Source of the DNA: Massilia arenae
GTDB lineage: Bacteria > Pseudomonadota > Gammaproteobacteria > Burkholderiales > Burkholderiaceae_D
Assembly (NCBI RefSeq): GCF_008014745.1
Contig: NZ_VPFD01000032.1
Coordinates: 1-63,056 of the forward strand
Direction: 5' to 3'
DNA: 63,056 nucleotides
The notes beneath the pieces were generated by a model that had not been told where the DNA came from, searched no databases, and worked only from the letters and a program-made list of their open reading frames with translations. The position numbers and the translations under genes are program-made. How positions within the stretch are numbered: position 1 is the first letter of the stretch; each line of letters starts with the position of its first letter. Shown in pieces: positions 34,181 through 43,347 of the stretch.

Positions 34181-35872
34181 TTACGTTTCCAGCCGATCGG
34201 TGTCAGCATGGCTCGGGTTATCCGCATAGCGTATGAGCTGCCAGGCACTGCGCCGATGAATCAGTTCAGGATGTGTATTGACTCGCCCGTGCAACTGCGC
34301 ACGGAATGTTGCCGCAGGCAACAAACTCCCGGCGGCGAACCAACGGGTCCCGTCGAGGGCATGGCTGTCCTCGCATCGCCACCATCCACTTGCCGGGCAT
34401 GCCGTCCCCGTTTTTGCAACGCTGCCGATCGGTGCTTCGATATGCGCCGTCGGCGTATCACTGGCAGGGATCGTGAGCAGTTCGAAACCCGATATGGCTT
34501 GCTCGAGAACAGCCGGCGTCGAGACGCGCACACTATTCCTCTTGTCTACCAGAGTCCATAATGTCGGATGACGGTTCTCATAGCTTGGCTGCACACCGCG
34601 CAATCGTTGCCACATGGTGGGCTGGGGCAGCAGCAAGGCTTGGGGCATTCGCTGGCCTTGCTTCAGGAACTGGCGTTCGCCGCCCAGGATCCCGGTCGCA
34701 GGACTACTGTCGCCGCACTGCCACCAGCCTGTCTGTGGGCAGATGTCCCAGGCGTAGGCGCCAGTTCCGAGCGCCATGGTGACAGGCTCAGGCAGCGTTG
34801 CCTTGTCCGGCTCGGTCGGCCGCAAACGAATGCTGCTCGCAATCTGTTCCCAAAGATCGAACATTGCCTCTTCTGACAATGTGGACTGTACCGGCTTGCC
34901 GCCAGTAACAGGATTTGTGCCAGACTCGAGTTCGAGGGTCAATAAAGGCGCGAGAACGTCTTCCCTCTCGACCTGCGCCTCCCATTGAAACGAATAGCCG
35001 GTGGTAAAGTTAGACTCGCGTATGCGCGTTACCAGTTCCTCGCCCTGGAGTCCATTGACGGCGCGTGCCTGCTCACGCAGATTGGTGAATGCCATTTGCA
35101 CGAACACAGGCTCACGCGCTGCCGCAGCAGCATTGCGTTGCAACAGTCCGGGCGCAGGACTGCTGCCCGACATCGACGATAGAACGATGTTGACGTCAGG
35201 ATGCCCCGGGAGACCGGCGAACATGACAACGCTTTCGGAATTTCGGTGCTCGTATGGATCACGCACCAGGGCATCGGCGAGACAGAAGCCGCGTTCTTTG
35301 GGAATCTCATGCGGATGCAACGGTCGAATTCGTCCCAAAAGACGCACCACATCATCGACATAATCCGGGTCCAGCCAATCCGCATTACCGGTAACGCTCA
35401 GACCAGGAAAGCGTAGCACGCTATGGACGGCAACATTCTCCACGGAGACGATGTGGTCTCCCCTATGCAGTTTCGACCGCCTCCGATTGTGGACAAACAG
35501 CGTGCCTTTGGCCGCCTCGCCTGAAAGCTGCCGGACAGATTCAAGGCTTTCCCGGGAGTCTTCGTTCAGCGTTCCCGCGATGTCGGTCTCCGTCTTCTGG
35601 ACCCGGCTTGCAAACTCTTCCTCCGATTCGTGCATGGTACTCGACAAGTCGATTCCACCGATGGCTCCTCGACCGATCGTCACCTCGGCTGCCGCAGGAA
35701 GGTCGATCAGAAAGCGACCAACGCAAACGGTCTTCATCTTGTCCGTCATCTTTGCCACCTTTTGCTTGTCATGGACGGTCTGGACCGAGTTGGCGAAGAA
35801 CGACGCGAGCGCCAGTGCCAACGCTGTGACCCCGCACACCCACCGCACTCTCCGGCTGCCAAGCCGCTTCAT
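34181..35872 (-). CDS. Tli4-like T6SS immunity protein
   Basis: The 563-residue protein probably protects against the lipase encoded just upstream. It has an N-terminal signal or membrane anchor (about 10-30) that would place it in the periplasm. An N-terminal domain (about 45-195) matches the general pattern of Tli4-type immunity proteins, and a middle domain (about 200-360) follows. Near the C terminus two copies of a short module occur, CPQTGWWQCGDS (about 375) and CPASGWWRCEDS (about 490), each followed by a Gly and Pro-rich tail. GC content is visibly lower than in neighbouring genes. The start overlaps the lipase stop (ATGA). Confidence 0.75.
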   Translation of the reverse strand: MKRLGSRRVRWVCGVTALALALASFFANSVQTVHDKQKVAKMTDKMKTVCVGRFLIDLPAAAEVTIGRGAIGGIDLSSTMHESEEEFASRVQKTETDIAGTLNEDSRESLESVRQLSGEAAKGTLFVHNRRRSKLHRGDHIVSVENVAVHSVLRFPGLSVTGNADWLDPDYVDDVVRLLGRIRPLHPHEIPKERGFCLADALVRDPYEHRNSESVVMFAGLPGHPDVNIVLSSMSGSSPAPGLLQRNAAAAAREPVFVQMAFTNLREQARAVNGLQGEELVTRIRESNFTTGYSFQWEAQVEREDVLAPLLTLELESGTNPVTGGKPVQSTLSEEAMFDLWEQIASSIRLRPTEPDKATLPEPVTMALGTGAYAWDICPQTGWWQCGDSSPATGILGGERQFLKQGQRMPQALLLPQPTMWQRLRGVQPSYENRHPTLWTLVDKRNSVRVSTPAVLEQAISGFELLTIPASDTPTAHIEAPIGSVAKTGTACPASGWWRCEDSHALDGTRWFAAGSLLPAATFRAQLHGRVNTHPELIHRRSAWQLIRYADNPSHADTDRLET

Positions 35873-37575
35873 TGGACTTCCTGGACAATCTTGACAATGA
35901 GATGCCTCGTCAGAAGAAGCATCGACTCATGCTGAAAACTCTCTTGATGACGAAATCCTTCCGGTGCGAATATCTGGCGTATGTACTGAGCCGGGGCAGA
36001 AGCGGATTGGACCGGGACAGTCTCATCGCCATGGGAGTCCTGCGGCCACAACGCGAACCGCAGCCGCAGGTTAGTTTCGATTTCCACCTCACGCGCGCCA
36101 TTCTCGGCAGACAGGACCAGTCTCCCCGAGCGAATATTCCCCGCCGTTAGTGCGGTCGAACCGGTACGCTCTTCACGAGCCACCCACCGAATCTGCCCGT
36201 ACGCTTTGAATGTCCGATCTGCGCCGTAGAACGCATACGAGTTCGGGTGATAGTAGGGCCGCAGTGGTCCACCTTTGCCGTCACTCGTCGTGAGCACCTC
36301 GGTATGAAAGCGCTCAGCCTCGTCGATCGACTTGACGATCAGGGCTTCGGCGCCTCCTCGGGATGCAGTATATCTGCCGGCCGGATCTGCCAGCATCGGG
36401 TCGATCATGCGGTACCACGACTTCATATCACGATAGAAATCGTATGGATTTCCGTCTGGTAGCGAAAGGTGATCCCGCACCTGTTCCCGCCGATTGACCA
36501 CACTGACCGTCTTAATCGATAGCCAGGGCTTAGGGTAAAGATGATTCGGCAGCAACTGAAGTATTCCGGCCGATACGGCCATCACCGGTGTGGTCTCGGC
36601 GCTTGTGTCACCCGCTACCTCGGCGAACTTCCCTGCCCTTAGATTGTCGGAAAGCCCATTCGTGAAATTACCTCCCTCAGTACCGCTGGCAATCCGACGG
36701 TATGCGACCGGCGCGCCCAAGGCCGGCATCACGGCATGAACAATGCCTGCGATATCCGGCGCACTGCCATCACCAGGTTGACTCGCCCGAGCACATGCCC
36801 GCGCAACCAGTCCGCCCATCGAATGGGTCACGAGGATCACCGTCCGACATTCATGCTTCCGATCAATCCAGAACTTCTTGATCTCGTCGATCCGCTGACG
36901 CAGCCGTCGCGCCGAGACGGAACAGGACTCCAACCAGTTGTAACCGAACGCATAGACGGGATACTGAAATGCCGCGTACTTTTCCAACTCGCTTTCGGTA
37001 ACTCTGTCGACACTGCGTACGCCCCACTGTGCCGGCTGACACTGCATCACCCGGCGCCAGAAGTGACGGATCTCGCGGTTGCCGTGCGGCGTTACCTGGA
37101 ACGTCTTGTCCAGATGCCTCTGCAGATCCACGAGCAAGGCACCGTAGGAATCCGCAAAGACCTCACCCCAGCCGCGCTCTCGCAACTCTCGACGATCGAG
37201 CGCATAAGGTGCGAACTCCAGCTCACCTCCGGGATCGACTTCCAGAAGACTTCCATCCAGAATGCGCTGGCGATGCGACGGGCCTCGGCGCGACCATTTT
37301 CGTGCCTCTTTGTATCCATCAACAGCGCCATTTGGCGGACGCCACGCCGCCTCCCCCGGCTTGAGGATATCGTCTTTGCGGGCCACCATGTCGCGCCTGG
37401 CCCGCAGATTCGAGCCCATGATGCCCGGCACGAATATCACCGGAATCACCTTGCGCGACCCAATAGTGACCCTGGCCCTCACCTTGAAGGCCGTCGGTGT
37501 CGCGACCGTATGCGCCACCAGGCTTCCATCGGTGTCGACAGTTGGCTGGGGAATTGGACGGGTCGGCTCCTTCAT
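35869..37575 (-). CDS. Tle4-like T6SS phospholipase effector
   Basis: This 568-residue alpha/beta hydrolase has an LCAT/PGAP1-like core: VPGIMGSNL (about 48-56), nucleophile elbow THSMGG with Ser252 (Thr replaces the first Gly of GxSxG), GDETVP with Asp517, and a likely catalytic His549 in FQHESML. No signal peptide is present, as expected for a protein loaded on VgrG. Together with the adjacent Tli4-like gene and VgrG it is best read as an antibacterial phospholipase of the Tle4 group. GC content is low for this genome. The start overlaps the vgrG stop by four bases. Confidence 0.8.
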   Translation of the reverse strand: MKEPTRPIPQPTVDTDGSLVAHTVATPTAFKVRARVTIGSRKVIPVIFVPGIMGSNLRARRDMVARKDDILKPGEAAWRPPNGAVDGYKEARKWSRRGPSHRQRILDGSLLEVDPGGELEFAPYALDRRELRERGWGEVFADSYGALLVDLQRHLDKTFQVTPHGNREIRHFWRRVMQCQPAQWGVRSVDRVTESELEKYAAFQYPVYAFGYNWLESCSVSARRLRQRIDEIKKFWIDRKHECRTVILVTHSMGGLVARACARASQPGDGSAPDIAGIVHAVMPALGAPVAYRRIASGTEGGNFTNGLSDNLRAGKFAEVAGDTSAETTPVMAVSAGILQLLPNHLYPKPWLSIKTVSVVNRREQVRDHLSLPDGNPYDFYRDMKSWYRMIDPMLADPAGRYTASRGGAEALIVKSIDEAERFHTEVLTTSDGKGGPLRPYYHPNSYAFYGADRTFKAYGQIRWVAREERTGSTALTAGNIRSGRLVLSAENGAREVEIETNLRLRFALWPQDSHGDETVPVQSASAPAQYIRQIFAPEGFRHQESFQHESMLLLTRHLIVKIVQEVQ

Positions 37576-40394
37576 GCCCGGCCCGCACCGGGATCGTCTG
37601 CTTCGTCGTCGGGCAACAGGCGGATTTCAATGTCGCCCATGGCGTAGCTGCTCAGGATGCTGGTACGCCCCTCATCGTCGGTGACGCCCTGGATGCGGGT
37701 GCCGTCTTCGTGGCGGGCGACGTAGCGCTTGCCACGTGCAGGCAGGTTCGTCTGGCGATCGAGCACCACCACCCGCTCGTCGGTTTCCAGTTCGGTCGCC
37801 GGCAGGTGCAGGCCGGCCGGCGTGCCGCCGCCGGGAGACAGGTGCTCCACCGAGGCCGCCCTGACCACGTGCTTGCCGCTGCTCTGGTGCGTGATGGTGC
37901 CGCCGTCCCAATCGGTCTGGGTGCCCTGCGACACCACTTTCACCGACGGCGCTTCGAGCTCGATACCGGTGGCGGCGATCAGGCGGATGCGGCTGGACGA
38001 CTTGATCTCGATATCGCCGCGGTGAGTCTCCACCACGATGTCGCCGCGGGCGGCGATCAGCTTCATGCCCAGCTCATAGGCGAACATGCTGAGCGCGCGC
38101 GAGGCGCGCAGGAAAAGGCTGCGGCCGGTCGCCAGTTCGGCGTCGCCGGTCGAGACGATGTCGATCTTGGTCTGGGCGCCGAGGGCGATACTGTCGTCGC
38201 TCGCGACCACCACGCCGGCCGCGGCGTTCACGGCCACCAGCGGCTCGCCCCCCGTCCCTGAACCAGGCGCGACGTTCGAGCCGTCGTGCCAATGGCGCAG
38301 GCGTTCGGCGAGCGCGTCCAGGCGGGGCTTGGCTTCTTCGCTCTCGCCATGGTCGCCCGCCAGCCGCCCGAGCGTATCCAGCACGCCGTGCATCGTTTCC
38401 ACGATGCCGACCAGGCTGGCGCGCTCGAGCTGGGCGCCGGCGTCAATCTGCTTGCCGCCGGCGCTGAGCAGGATGCCTTCGCCGCCACGCAGCGCGACCG
38501 CCTTGTCGCTGCGCAGTTCAGCGCCTTCGCCGCGCGGGCCGGCCTGTCCGTTCGCGCGCGGCTCGGACAGCCAGCCGAGGTTCAGCTCCGACGCCGCATG
38601 CTCGCTGGCCAGCTGCACCGCGATCTGGCCTGGCGTGTCGTCGAACAGCAGTTGGCCGCCGCGCGCGCCCCCGATCTCGCGGCTGCGCATCCCCGACAGA
38701 TACCGATTCCCCGGCAACTCCCCCGCCCGGCTCAGCGCCGGCGGCTGCGCGCGCTGGTTATACAGCTGCGACAGGATCACCGGCCGGTCCGGATCGCCAC
38801 CCATGAAGGCCACCAGTACCTCGGTGCCGACGCGCGGCAGGCCAAGCGAGCCCGCCTGCTGCTGGCTGCCTGGCCCGGCCCCGGCCCAGTTGGAGGCCAC
38901 CCGCACCCAGGCCGAATCGGCCGGCGTGTCGGAGGCGCCTGCGCCGTGCGCATGGCGGTGGTCGCCCGTGCGCATGCCGGGAAAGCGGATCTTGACCCGG
39001 CCCAGCGCGTCGCAATGCACCTCTTCGCCGGGCGGGCCGGTGACGATCGCGCTTTGCAGCTGCGGATGCGGCAGGTCGACACGCGGATCGAAGCTCGGCA
39101 CCAGCGGAATGCCGCGCCGCACCGCGTCGAAGCTCACCCGTACCCGAACCGCGCCGAGCGATGGCGGGGTGTCGGGAAAGGCGGCGCTTTCCAGCCAGGC
39201 ACCCATCAGGCGCCGCACGCGCGCCGAGACGTCGGCCGGGAGGTTGTTCTCGGCCTCGACGTGCAGCGCGGTGATGGTGAAGTCACGTTCGGGCGCCGGG
39301 TGGGTATCGATCTCGGGGTGGCCGCAGAGGGTGAACCATTCGCCGGCGCGCAGGTCGCGTACCCCGCCTTCGCCATGGAAGCACTTGGTCTCGAATTCGT
39401 GCCGGTTCATGCGCACCTGCCCGAGGCGCCAGTGGTCCTCGACGTCGTTGCCGGCATGCGGCATCTCGACCTGGTAGTCGTCGAGGCTGGCGGCGAGCTG
39501 GTTGCCACTGCGGCCCTGGTCGGCCATGCTGCGAGCGGTGGCGGTCATGAACTGGGTGCCGAGCGGGTTGCGGTAGTCCCAGCTGTGGCGCGTGGTGCTG
39601 CCCGCTTGCAGGCGGCGCGCGGCGCTCCAGGACACGATGGTGTCGCGCTCTTCGCTGGCGCCGCCGCGGTGGTAGCGCACGGTGCCGGCGCCGTTGCGCG
39701 GCAGCGAGTTGGAATCGGCGAACAGCACCAGCGTGTGCACCGGCGAGGTGTCGCGCTCGACCTCGAGCGTGCGAGTGCGCGCATGGCCGGGGCGGAAGGT
39801 CCAGGCCACCCCACGCCGGCGCAGCAGGCGGCGCACGAAGGCGGCGTCGGACTCGTTGTATTGCATCGTCTGTTCGCGCGGCGGGAACTGGCGCATGTCG
39901 AACAGTGGATCGAGTTCGTACTCGAAGGCGCTGGCCAGCACGCCATTCGATTGACGCCATTCGTCGAACAGCACCTGCACGATCTCGAGTTCGTTCTGGT
40001 AGCGGAACACGCGGCTGTTGACGCGCTTTTCCATGATCGCCAGCGCGTCGCGGATCACCAGCTGGTAAACACCCAGGCCGCCGTCATAGTCGCCGGCCCT
40101 GGCCTCGGCCACGATGCCGCAGGCGCTGCGCAACTGGCCGCGGTCGGTGACGAACTGGATTTCGGCCGGCAGCGCGATCAACTCCTTGAGCGGCAGGCGC
40201 GGGGTCGAGGCGACGCAGGTGACGATGTATTCGAGGCTGCCGCAAACGGACTCGCTGCCGCTGACCCGCTGCGGCAGCAGGACTTCATCGGCGAGGTGGT
40301 CGGCGTGACCGAGGCGTAGCCGGATGGCCCGATGGGCCGTCGTCAGCGATTTCTCGTGCTGCAGCATGCGCAGGAATTCGCTCGCGCTGTCCAA
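37572..40394 (-). CDS. Type VI secretion tip protein VgrG with TTR-like tail
   Basis: The 940-residue spike protein has gp27-like and gp5 OB-fold parts (about 1-545; ALGRVKIRFPGMRTG, SLGLPRVGTEVLVAFMGGDP), a DUF2345 beta-helix (about 640-800) and a C-terminal beta-rich segment (about 865-930) that resembles a transthyretin-like fold, the part of some VgrGs that binds lipase effectors. The start is a TTG at 40394 with an AGGAG seven bases upstream. Lipase and immunity genes follow with four-base overlaps. No other T6SS structural gene is in the window, so it is an orphan vgrG unit relying on a core elsewhere. Confidence 0.93.
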   Translation of the reverse strand: MDSASEFLRMLQHEKSLTTAHRAIRLRLGHADHLADEVLLPQRVSGSESVCGSLEYIVTCVASTPRLPLKELIALPAEIQFVTDRGQLRSACGIVAEARAGDYDGGLGVYQLVIRDALAIMEKRVNSRVFRYQNELEIVQVLFDEWRQSNGVLASAFEYELDPLFDMRQFPPREQTMQYNESDAAFVRRLLRRRGVAWTFRPGHARTRTLEVERDTSPVHTLVLFADSNSLPRNGAGTVRYHRGGASEERDTIVSWSAARRLQAGSTTRHSWDYRNPLGTQFMTATARSMADQGRSGNQLAASLDDYQVEMPHAGNDVEDHWRLGQVRMNRHEFETKCFHGEGGVRDLRAGEWFTLCGHPEIDTHPAPERDFTITALHVEAENNLPADVSARVRRLMGAWLESAAFPDTPPSLGAVRVRVSFDAVRRGIPLVPSFDPRVDLPHPQLQSAIVTGPPGEEVHCDALGRVKIRFPGMRTGDHRHAHGAGASDTPADSAWVRVASNWAGAGPGSQQQAGSLGLPRVGTEVLVAFMGGDPDRPVILSQLYNQRAQPPALSRAGELPGNRYLSGMRSREIGGARGGQLLFDDTPGQIAVQLASEHAASELNLGWLSEPRANGQAGPRGEGAELRSDKAVALRGGEGILLSAGGKQIDAGAQLERASLVGIVETMHGVLDTLGRLAGDHGESEEAKPRLDALAERLRHWHDGSNVAPGSGTGGEPLVAVNAAAGVVVASDDSIALGAQTKIDIVSTGDAELATGRSLFLRASRALSMFAYELGMKLIAARGDIVVETHRGDIEIKSSSRIRLIAATGIELEAPSVKVVSQGTQTDWDGGTITHQSSGKHVVRAASVEHLSPGGGTPAGLHLPATELETDERVVVLDRQTNLPARGKRYVARHEDGTRIQGVTDDEGRTSILSSYAMGDIEIRLLPDDEADDPGAGRA

Positions 40395-40535
40395 GTGTGT
40401 CTCCTGTCCGGTGATCGCTGAAGTCAGCGCAACTCGTCGAAACAGAATCTTGGCACGGCGGTATCAATTACGGTTTGCTCGCGCTCACAATTGACGAGTG
40501 AACTACGGCGAAAAACGATACTCGTGGCTTTCGTG

Positions 40536-41336
40536 TCAAGGACACAGCGCCGCCAGGCGGGGAATCGCTGCCAGCGAGGCGCGGTAAGCGGCTTCGCGCA
40601 CCTCGTCCACCCCGATCCCGCGCAACTCGGCCAGGGTGGCGCCGATGCCGGGGAGTTGATCGGGACTATTGCGTCCCGGATGAATCCAGCTCGGCGCGAT
40701 GTCGGGCGAGTCGGTTTCGAGAACGATGGACTCCAGGGGCAGCTCGGCCGCCAGGCGCCGGATCTGCAGCGCACGCGTGAAGGTCATATTGCCGCCGAAT
40801 CCCAGATGGAATCCGAGCTCAATGAAATTCTGCGCCTGCTGGAAACTGCCGTTGAATGCATGGGCAATCCCCCCTGGCGGGCGAATCTGGCGCAGGTGCT
40901 TGAGCACCTGGTCTTGCGAGCGCCGCACATGCGTCAATACCGGCAGGCCGAAGTCGCGCGCGATGCGCAGCTGTTCGCGGAAGAACCGTTCCTGCTTGTC
41001 GCGCATGGCGGGGTCAAGCAGCTCCGGGATGAAGAAATCCAGGCCGATTTCTCCAATGCCCACGAAGCGCGGGTCGCTCATCGCCTGCTCCACGCGGGTG
41101 CGCATATAGACCAGGTCTTCGTCCTGCGCCTGCGGCACGCAAATCGGGTGTATGCCGAGCGCATAGCAGGCATTCGGGCTGCCGTGCGCCAGGCCGGCGA
41201 CGGCATCGAAATTGCCCCGTTCGACCGCCACGATCACGATCATCGACACCCCCGCCTCGCGCGCCTTCAGCGCCACGCCGGCACCGTCGCCGCCGTACTC
41301 GCGCGCATCGAGGTGGACGTGGGTATCGATCCACAT
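40536..41336 (-). CDS. TatD-family metal-dependent hydrolase
   Basis: The 266-residue cytoplasmic TIM-barrel enzyme has the opening metal ligands DTHVHLD, the Glu in GIGEIGLDFF, and further His/Asp ligands in LTHVRRSQ and ETDSPDIAP. TatD proteins are 3'-5' DNA exonucleases with possible roles in repair. It follows lolD by three bases on the same strand, so it belongs to the Lol operon. In related genomes comEC comes next; here the VgrG module intervenes. Confidence 0.92.
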   Translation of the reverse strand: MWIDTHVHLDAREYGGDGAGVALKAREAGVSMIVIVAVERGNFDAVAGLAHGSPNACYALGIHPICVPQAQDEDLVYMRTRVEQAMSDPRFVGIGEIGLDFFIPELLDPAMRDKQERFFREQLRIARDFGLPVLTHVRRSQDQVLKHLRQIRPPGGIAHAFNGSFQQAQNFIELGFHLGFGGNMTFTRALQIRRLAAELPLESIVLETDSPDIAPSWIHPGRNSPDQLPGIGATLAELRGIGVDEVREAAYRASLAAIPRLAALCP

Positions 41337-41339
41337 CGC

Positions 41340-42041
41340 TCAGCCTTCCGCCGGCTGCAGGCCGTGCTCGGTCATGCGCAGCACGCGGTCGCAGCGGCGC
41401 GCCAGTTCCATGTCGTGGGTGACGATGACGAAGGCGGTGCCGAGGGTGCGCGACAGTTCCAGCATCAGGTCGAAGATGATTTGCGCCGTGGTGTGATCGA
41501 GGTTGCCGGTTGGTTCGTCGGCCAGCACGCATGCCGGCTGGGTGACCAGCGCGCGCGCCAGCGCCACCCGCTGGCGCTCGCCGCCCGACAGTTCGCCGGG
41601 GCGGTGCACCACGCGCTTGCCCAGGCCCACCCGTTCCAGGATCGCCTGCGCACGCTCCATCGCGACCGCGCGCGGTTCGCGCCGGATCAAGAGCGGCATC
41701 ATGACGTTGTCGAGCGCCGTGAATTCGGGCAGCAGGTGGTGGAACTGGTAGACGAAGCCCAGCGCCGTGTTGCGTAACTCGCCGCGGCGCGCCTCGGACA
41801 GGTTGGCAAAATCCTCGCCGTGCAGGGTCACCGAGCCGCTGCTCGGCGTATCCAGGCCGCCCAGCAGGTGCAGCAGGGTCGATTTGCCGGAGCCCGAGGC
41901 GCCGACGATGGCGACCCGCTCGCCGCGGTGGACGGCGAAATCGATGCCGTCGATCACGCGCACATTGGCGTCGCCCTGCTTGAAGGTTTTGCCAAGGCCG
42001 CGGCAGGCGAGCACCGGCGCGCCGTTGAATGCATCACTCAT
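41340..42041 (-). CDS. lolD: Lipoprotein-releasing ATPase LolD
   Basis: This 233-residue ABC ATPase powers release of outer-membrane lipoproteins from the inner membrane to LolA. It has Walker A GASGSGKSTLL, the LolD-type segment FVYQFHHLLPEFTALDNVMMPL, signature LSGGERQRVALARAL and Walker B ACVLADEPTGNLD. It overlaps the upstream permease gene by eight bases and lies next to two LolC/E-type permeases. Confidence 0.94.
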   Translation of the reverse strand: MSDAFNGAPVLACRGLGKTFKQGDANVRVIDGIDFAVHRGERVAIVGASGSGKSTLLHLLGGLDTPSSGSVTLHGEDFANLSEARRGELRNTALGFVYQFHHLLPEFTALDNVMMPLLIRREPRAVAMERAQAILERVGLGKRVVHRPGELSGGERQRVALARALVTQPACVLADEPTGNLDHTTAQIIFDLMLELSRTLGTAFVIVTHDMELARRCDRVLRMTEHGLQPAEG

Positions 42042-43299
42042 AACGCAGCGCCTCCGCCGGTTTCACGCGCGAAGCGGCCCAGCTTGGATAAACGGTGGCG
42101 GCAAACGCCAGCAGCACCGAGATGACGCCGATGATGGCGACGTCCGGCCCGTGCAGGTCGGACGGCACGGTACTGATCAAATATATATCTTTGGACAAGA
42201 ACTCCACTCCCAGCAAACGTTCGATGAACGGAACGATGACATCGATGTTCATGCTCACCATCACCCCCATGCCGACGCCGGCCAGCGTCCCGAGCACGCC
42301 GATCACCCCGCCCTGCACCATGAAAATCTTCATGATCGATTGCGGCGAGGATCCCAGCGTGCGCAGGATCGCGATATCGGCCTGCTTCTCGGTCACCGTC
42401 ATCACCAGGCTCGAGACCAGGTTGAAGGCGGCCACCGCGATGATCAGGGTGAGGATAATGAACATCATCTTTTTTTCGGTCTGTACGGCAGCGTACCAGT
42501 TGGCGTTGAGCTTGGGCCAGTCGCGCACCGTCAAGTCTCCCGTCATCTGGCCCTTCAATTGCTCGGCCACTTCAGGCGCCTCGCGCATATTGGCGATGCG
42601 CAGGCGCAGGCCCGACGGTGCCGGCAAGCGCTCAAGGCGCTGGGCGTCTTCCACGTGGATGAAGGACAGCGCCGCATCGAAATCGAAGTGGCCGGCCTCG
42701 AAGATGCCGGCGACGGTGAAGCTGCGCGTGCGCGGCACCATGCCGGCCGGCGTGACCTGGCCCTGGGCCAGCACCATCGTGACCTTGTCGCCCAGGCCGA
42801 CGCCGAGCGCACGCGCCAGCGCATAGCCCAGCACGATATTGAACTGGCCCGGCTTGAGGGCATCAAAACTGCCGGCCCGCACCTGGCGCGCCACGGTCGA
42901 TACATTGTCTTCCTCGCCCGGCAGCACGCCGCGCACGATCGACGGGCGCATCACGCCGTCGCGCACCAGCAGGCCCTGGGTCTCGACGAAAGGCGCGGCG
43001 CCCAGCACGTTCGGATTGCGCAGCGCTTCTTTTGCGGACGCGCGCCAGTCCGGCATGCTGCCCGAATCGTCGAATACCTCAATATGCGCCAGCACCGACA
43101 GCATGCGGTCGGTGACCTGCTTTTGGAAGCCGTTCATCACCGACAGCACGATGATCAGGGCCGCGACGCCGAGGGCGATGCCGGCCACCGAGATCAGCGA
43201 AATGAAGGAGATGAAGCTGCTGCGCCCGCTGCGCTTGCCGGCGCGCGTATAGCGCAGGCCGACCTGCCACTCATATGGCAGTTTGTGGATGATGCTCAT
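42034..43299 (-). CDS. LolC/E-family lipoprotein-releasing permease, copy 1
   Basis: A 421-residue inner-membrane protein with one N-terminal helix (about 28-50), a large periplasmic domain, and three C-terminal helices (about 270-410). LPYEWQVGLRYTRAGKR at the start and PSWAASRVKPAEALRYE at the end are typical of LolC/LolE. With LolD and its sister permease it should extract mature lipoproteins. It overlaps lolD by eight bases, so translation is coupled. It is clearly similar along its whole length to the next gene upstream, which marks a tandem duplication. Which copy plays the LolC or LolE role cannot be told. Confidence 0.9.
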   Translation of the reverse strand: MSIIHKLPYEWQVGLRYTRAGKRSGRSSFISFISLISVAGIALGVAALIIVLSVMNGFQKQVTDRMLSVLAHIEVFDDSGSMPDWRASAKEALRNPNVLGAAPFVETQGLLVRDGVMRPSIVRGVLPGEEDNVSTVARQVRAGSFDALKPGQFNIVLGYALARALGVGLGDKVTMVLAQGQVTPAGMVPRTRSFTVAGIFEAGHFDFDAALSFIHVEDAQRLERLPAPSGLRLRIANMREAPEVAEQLKGQMTGDLTVRDWPKLNANWYAAVQTEKKMMFIILTLIIAVAAFNLVSSLVMTVTEKQADIAILRTLGSSPQSIMKIFMVQGGVIGVLGTLAGVGMGVMVSMNIDVIVPFIERLLGVEFLSKDIYLISTVPSDLHGPDVAIIGVISVLLAFAATVYPSWAASRVKPAEALRYE

Positions 43300-43347
43300 G
43301 CGTTCCTGAATCGAAAATGTGAACCGGAGTGTGCCATCGCGCCGCGC

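Noticed and set aside
34181..40394. Considered as part of a complete T6SS cluster or a phage tail module
   Set aside because: No tss core genes, PAAR, Hcp or phage structural genes are adjacent; only vgrG and its cargo are present.
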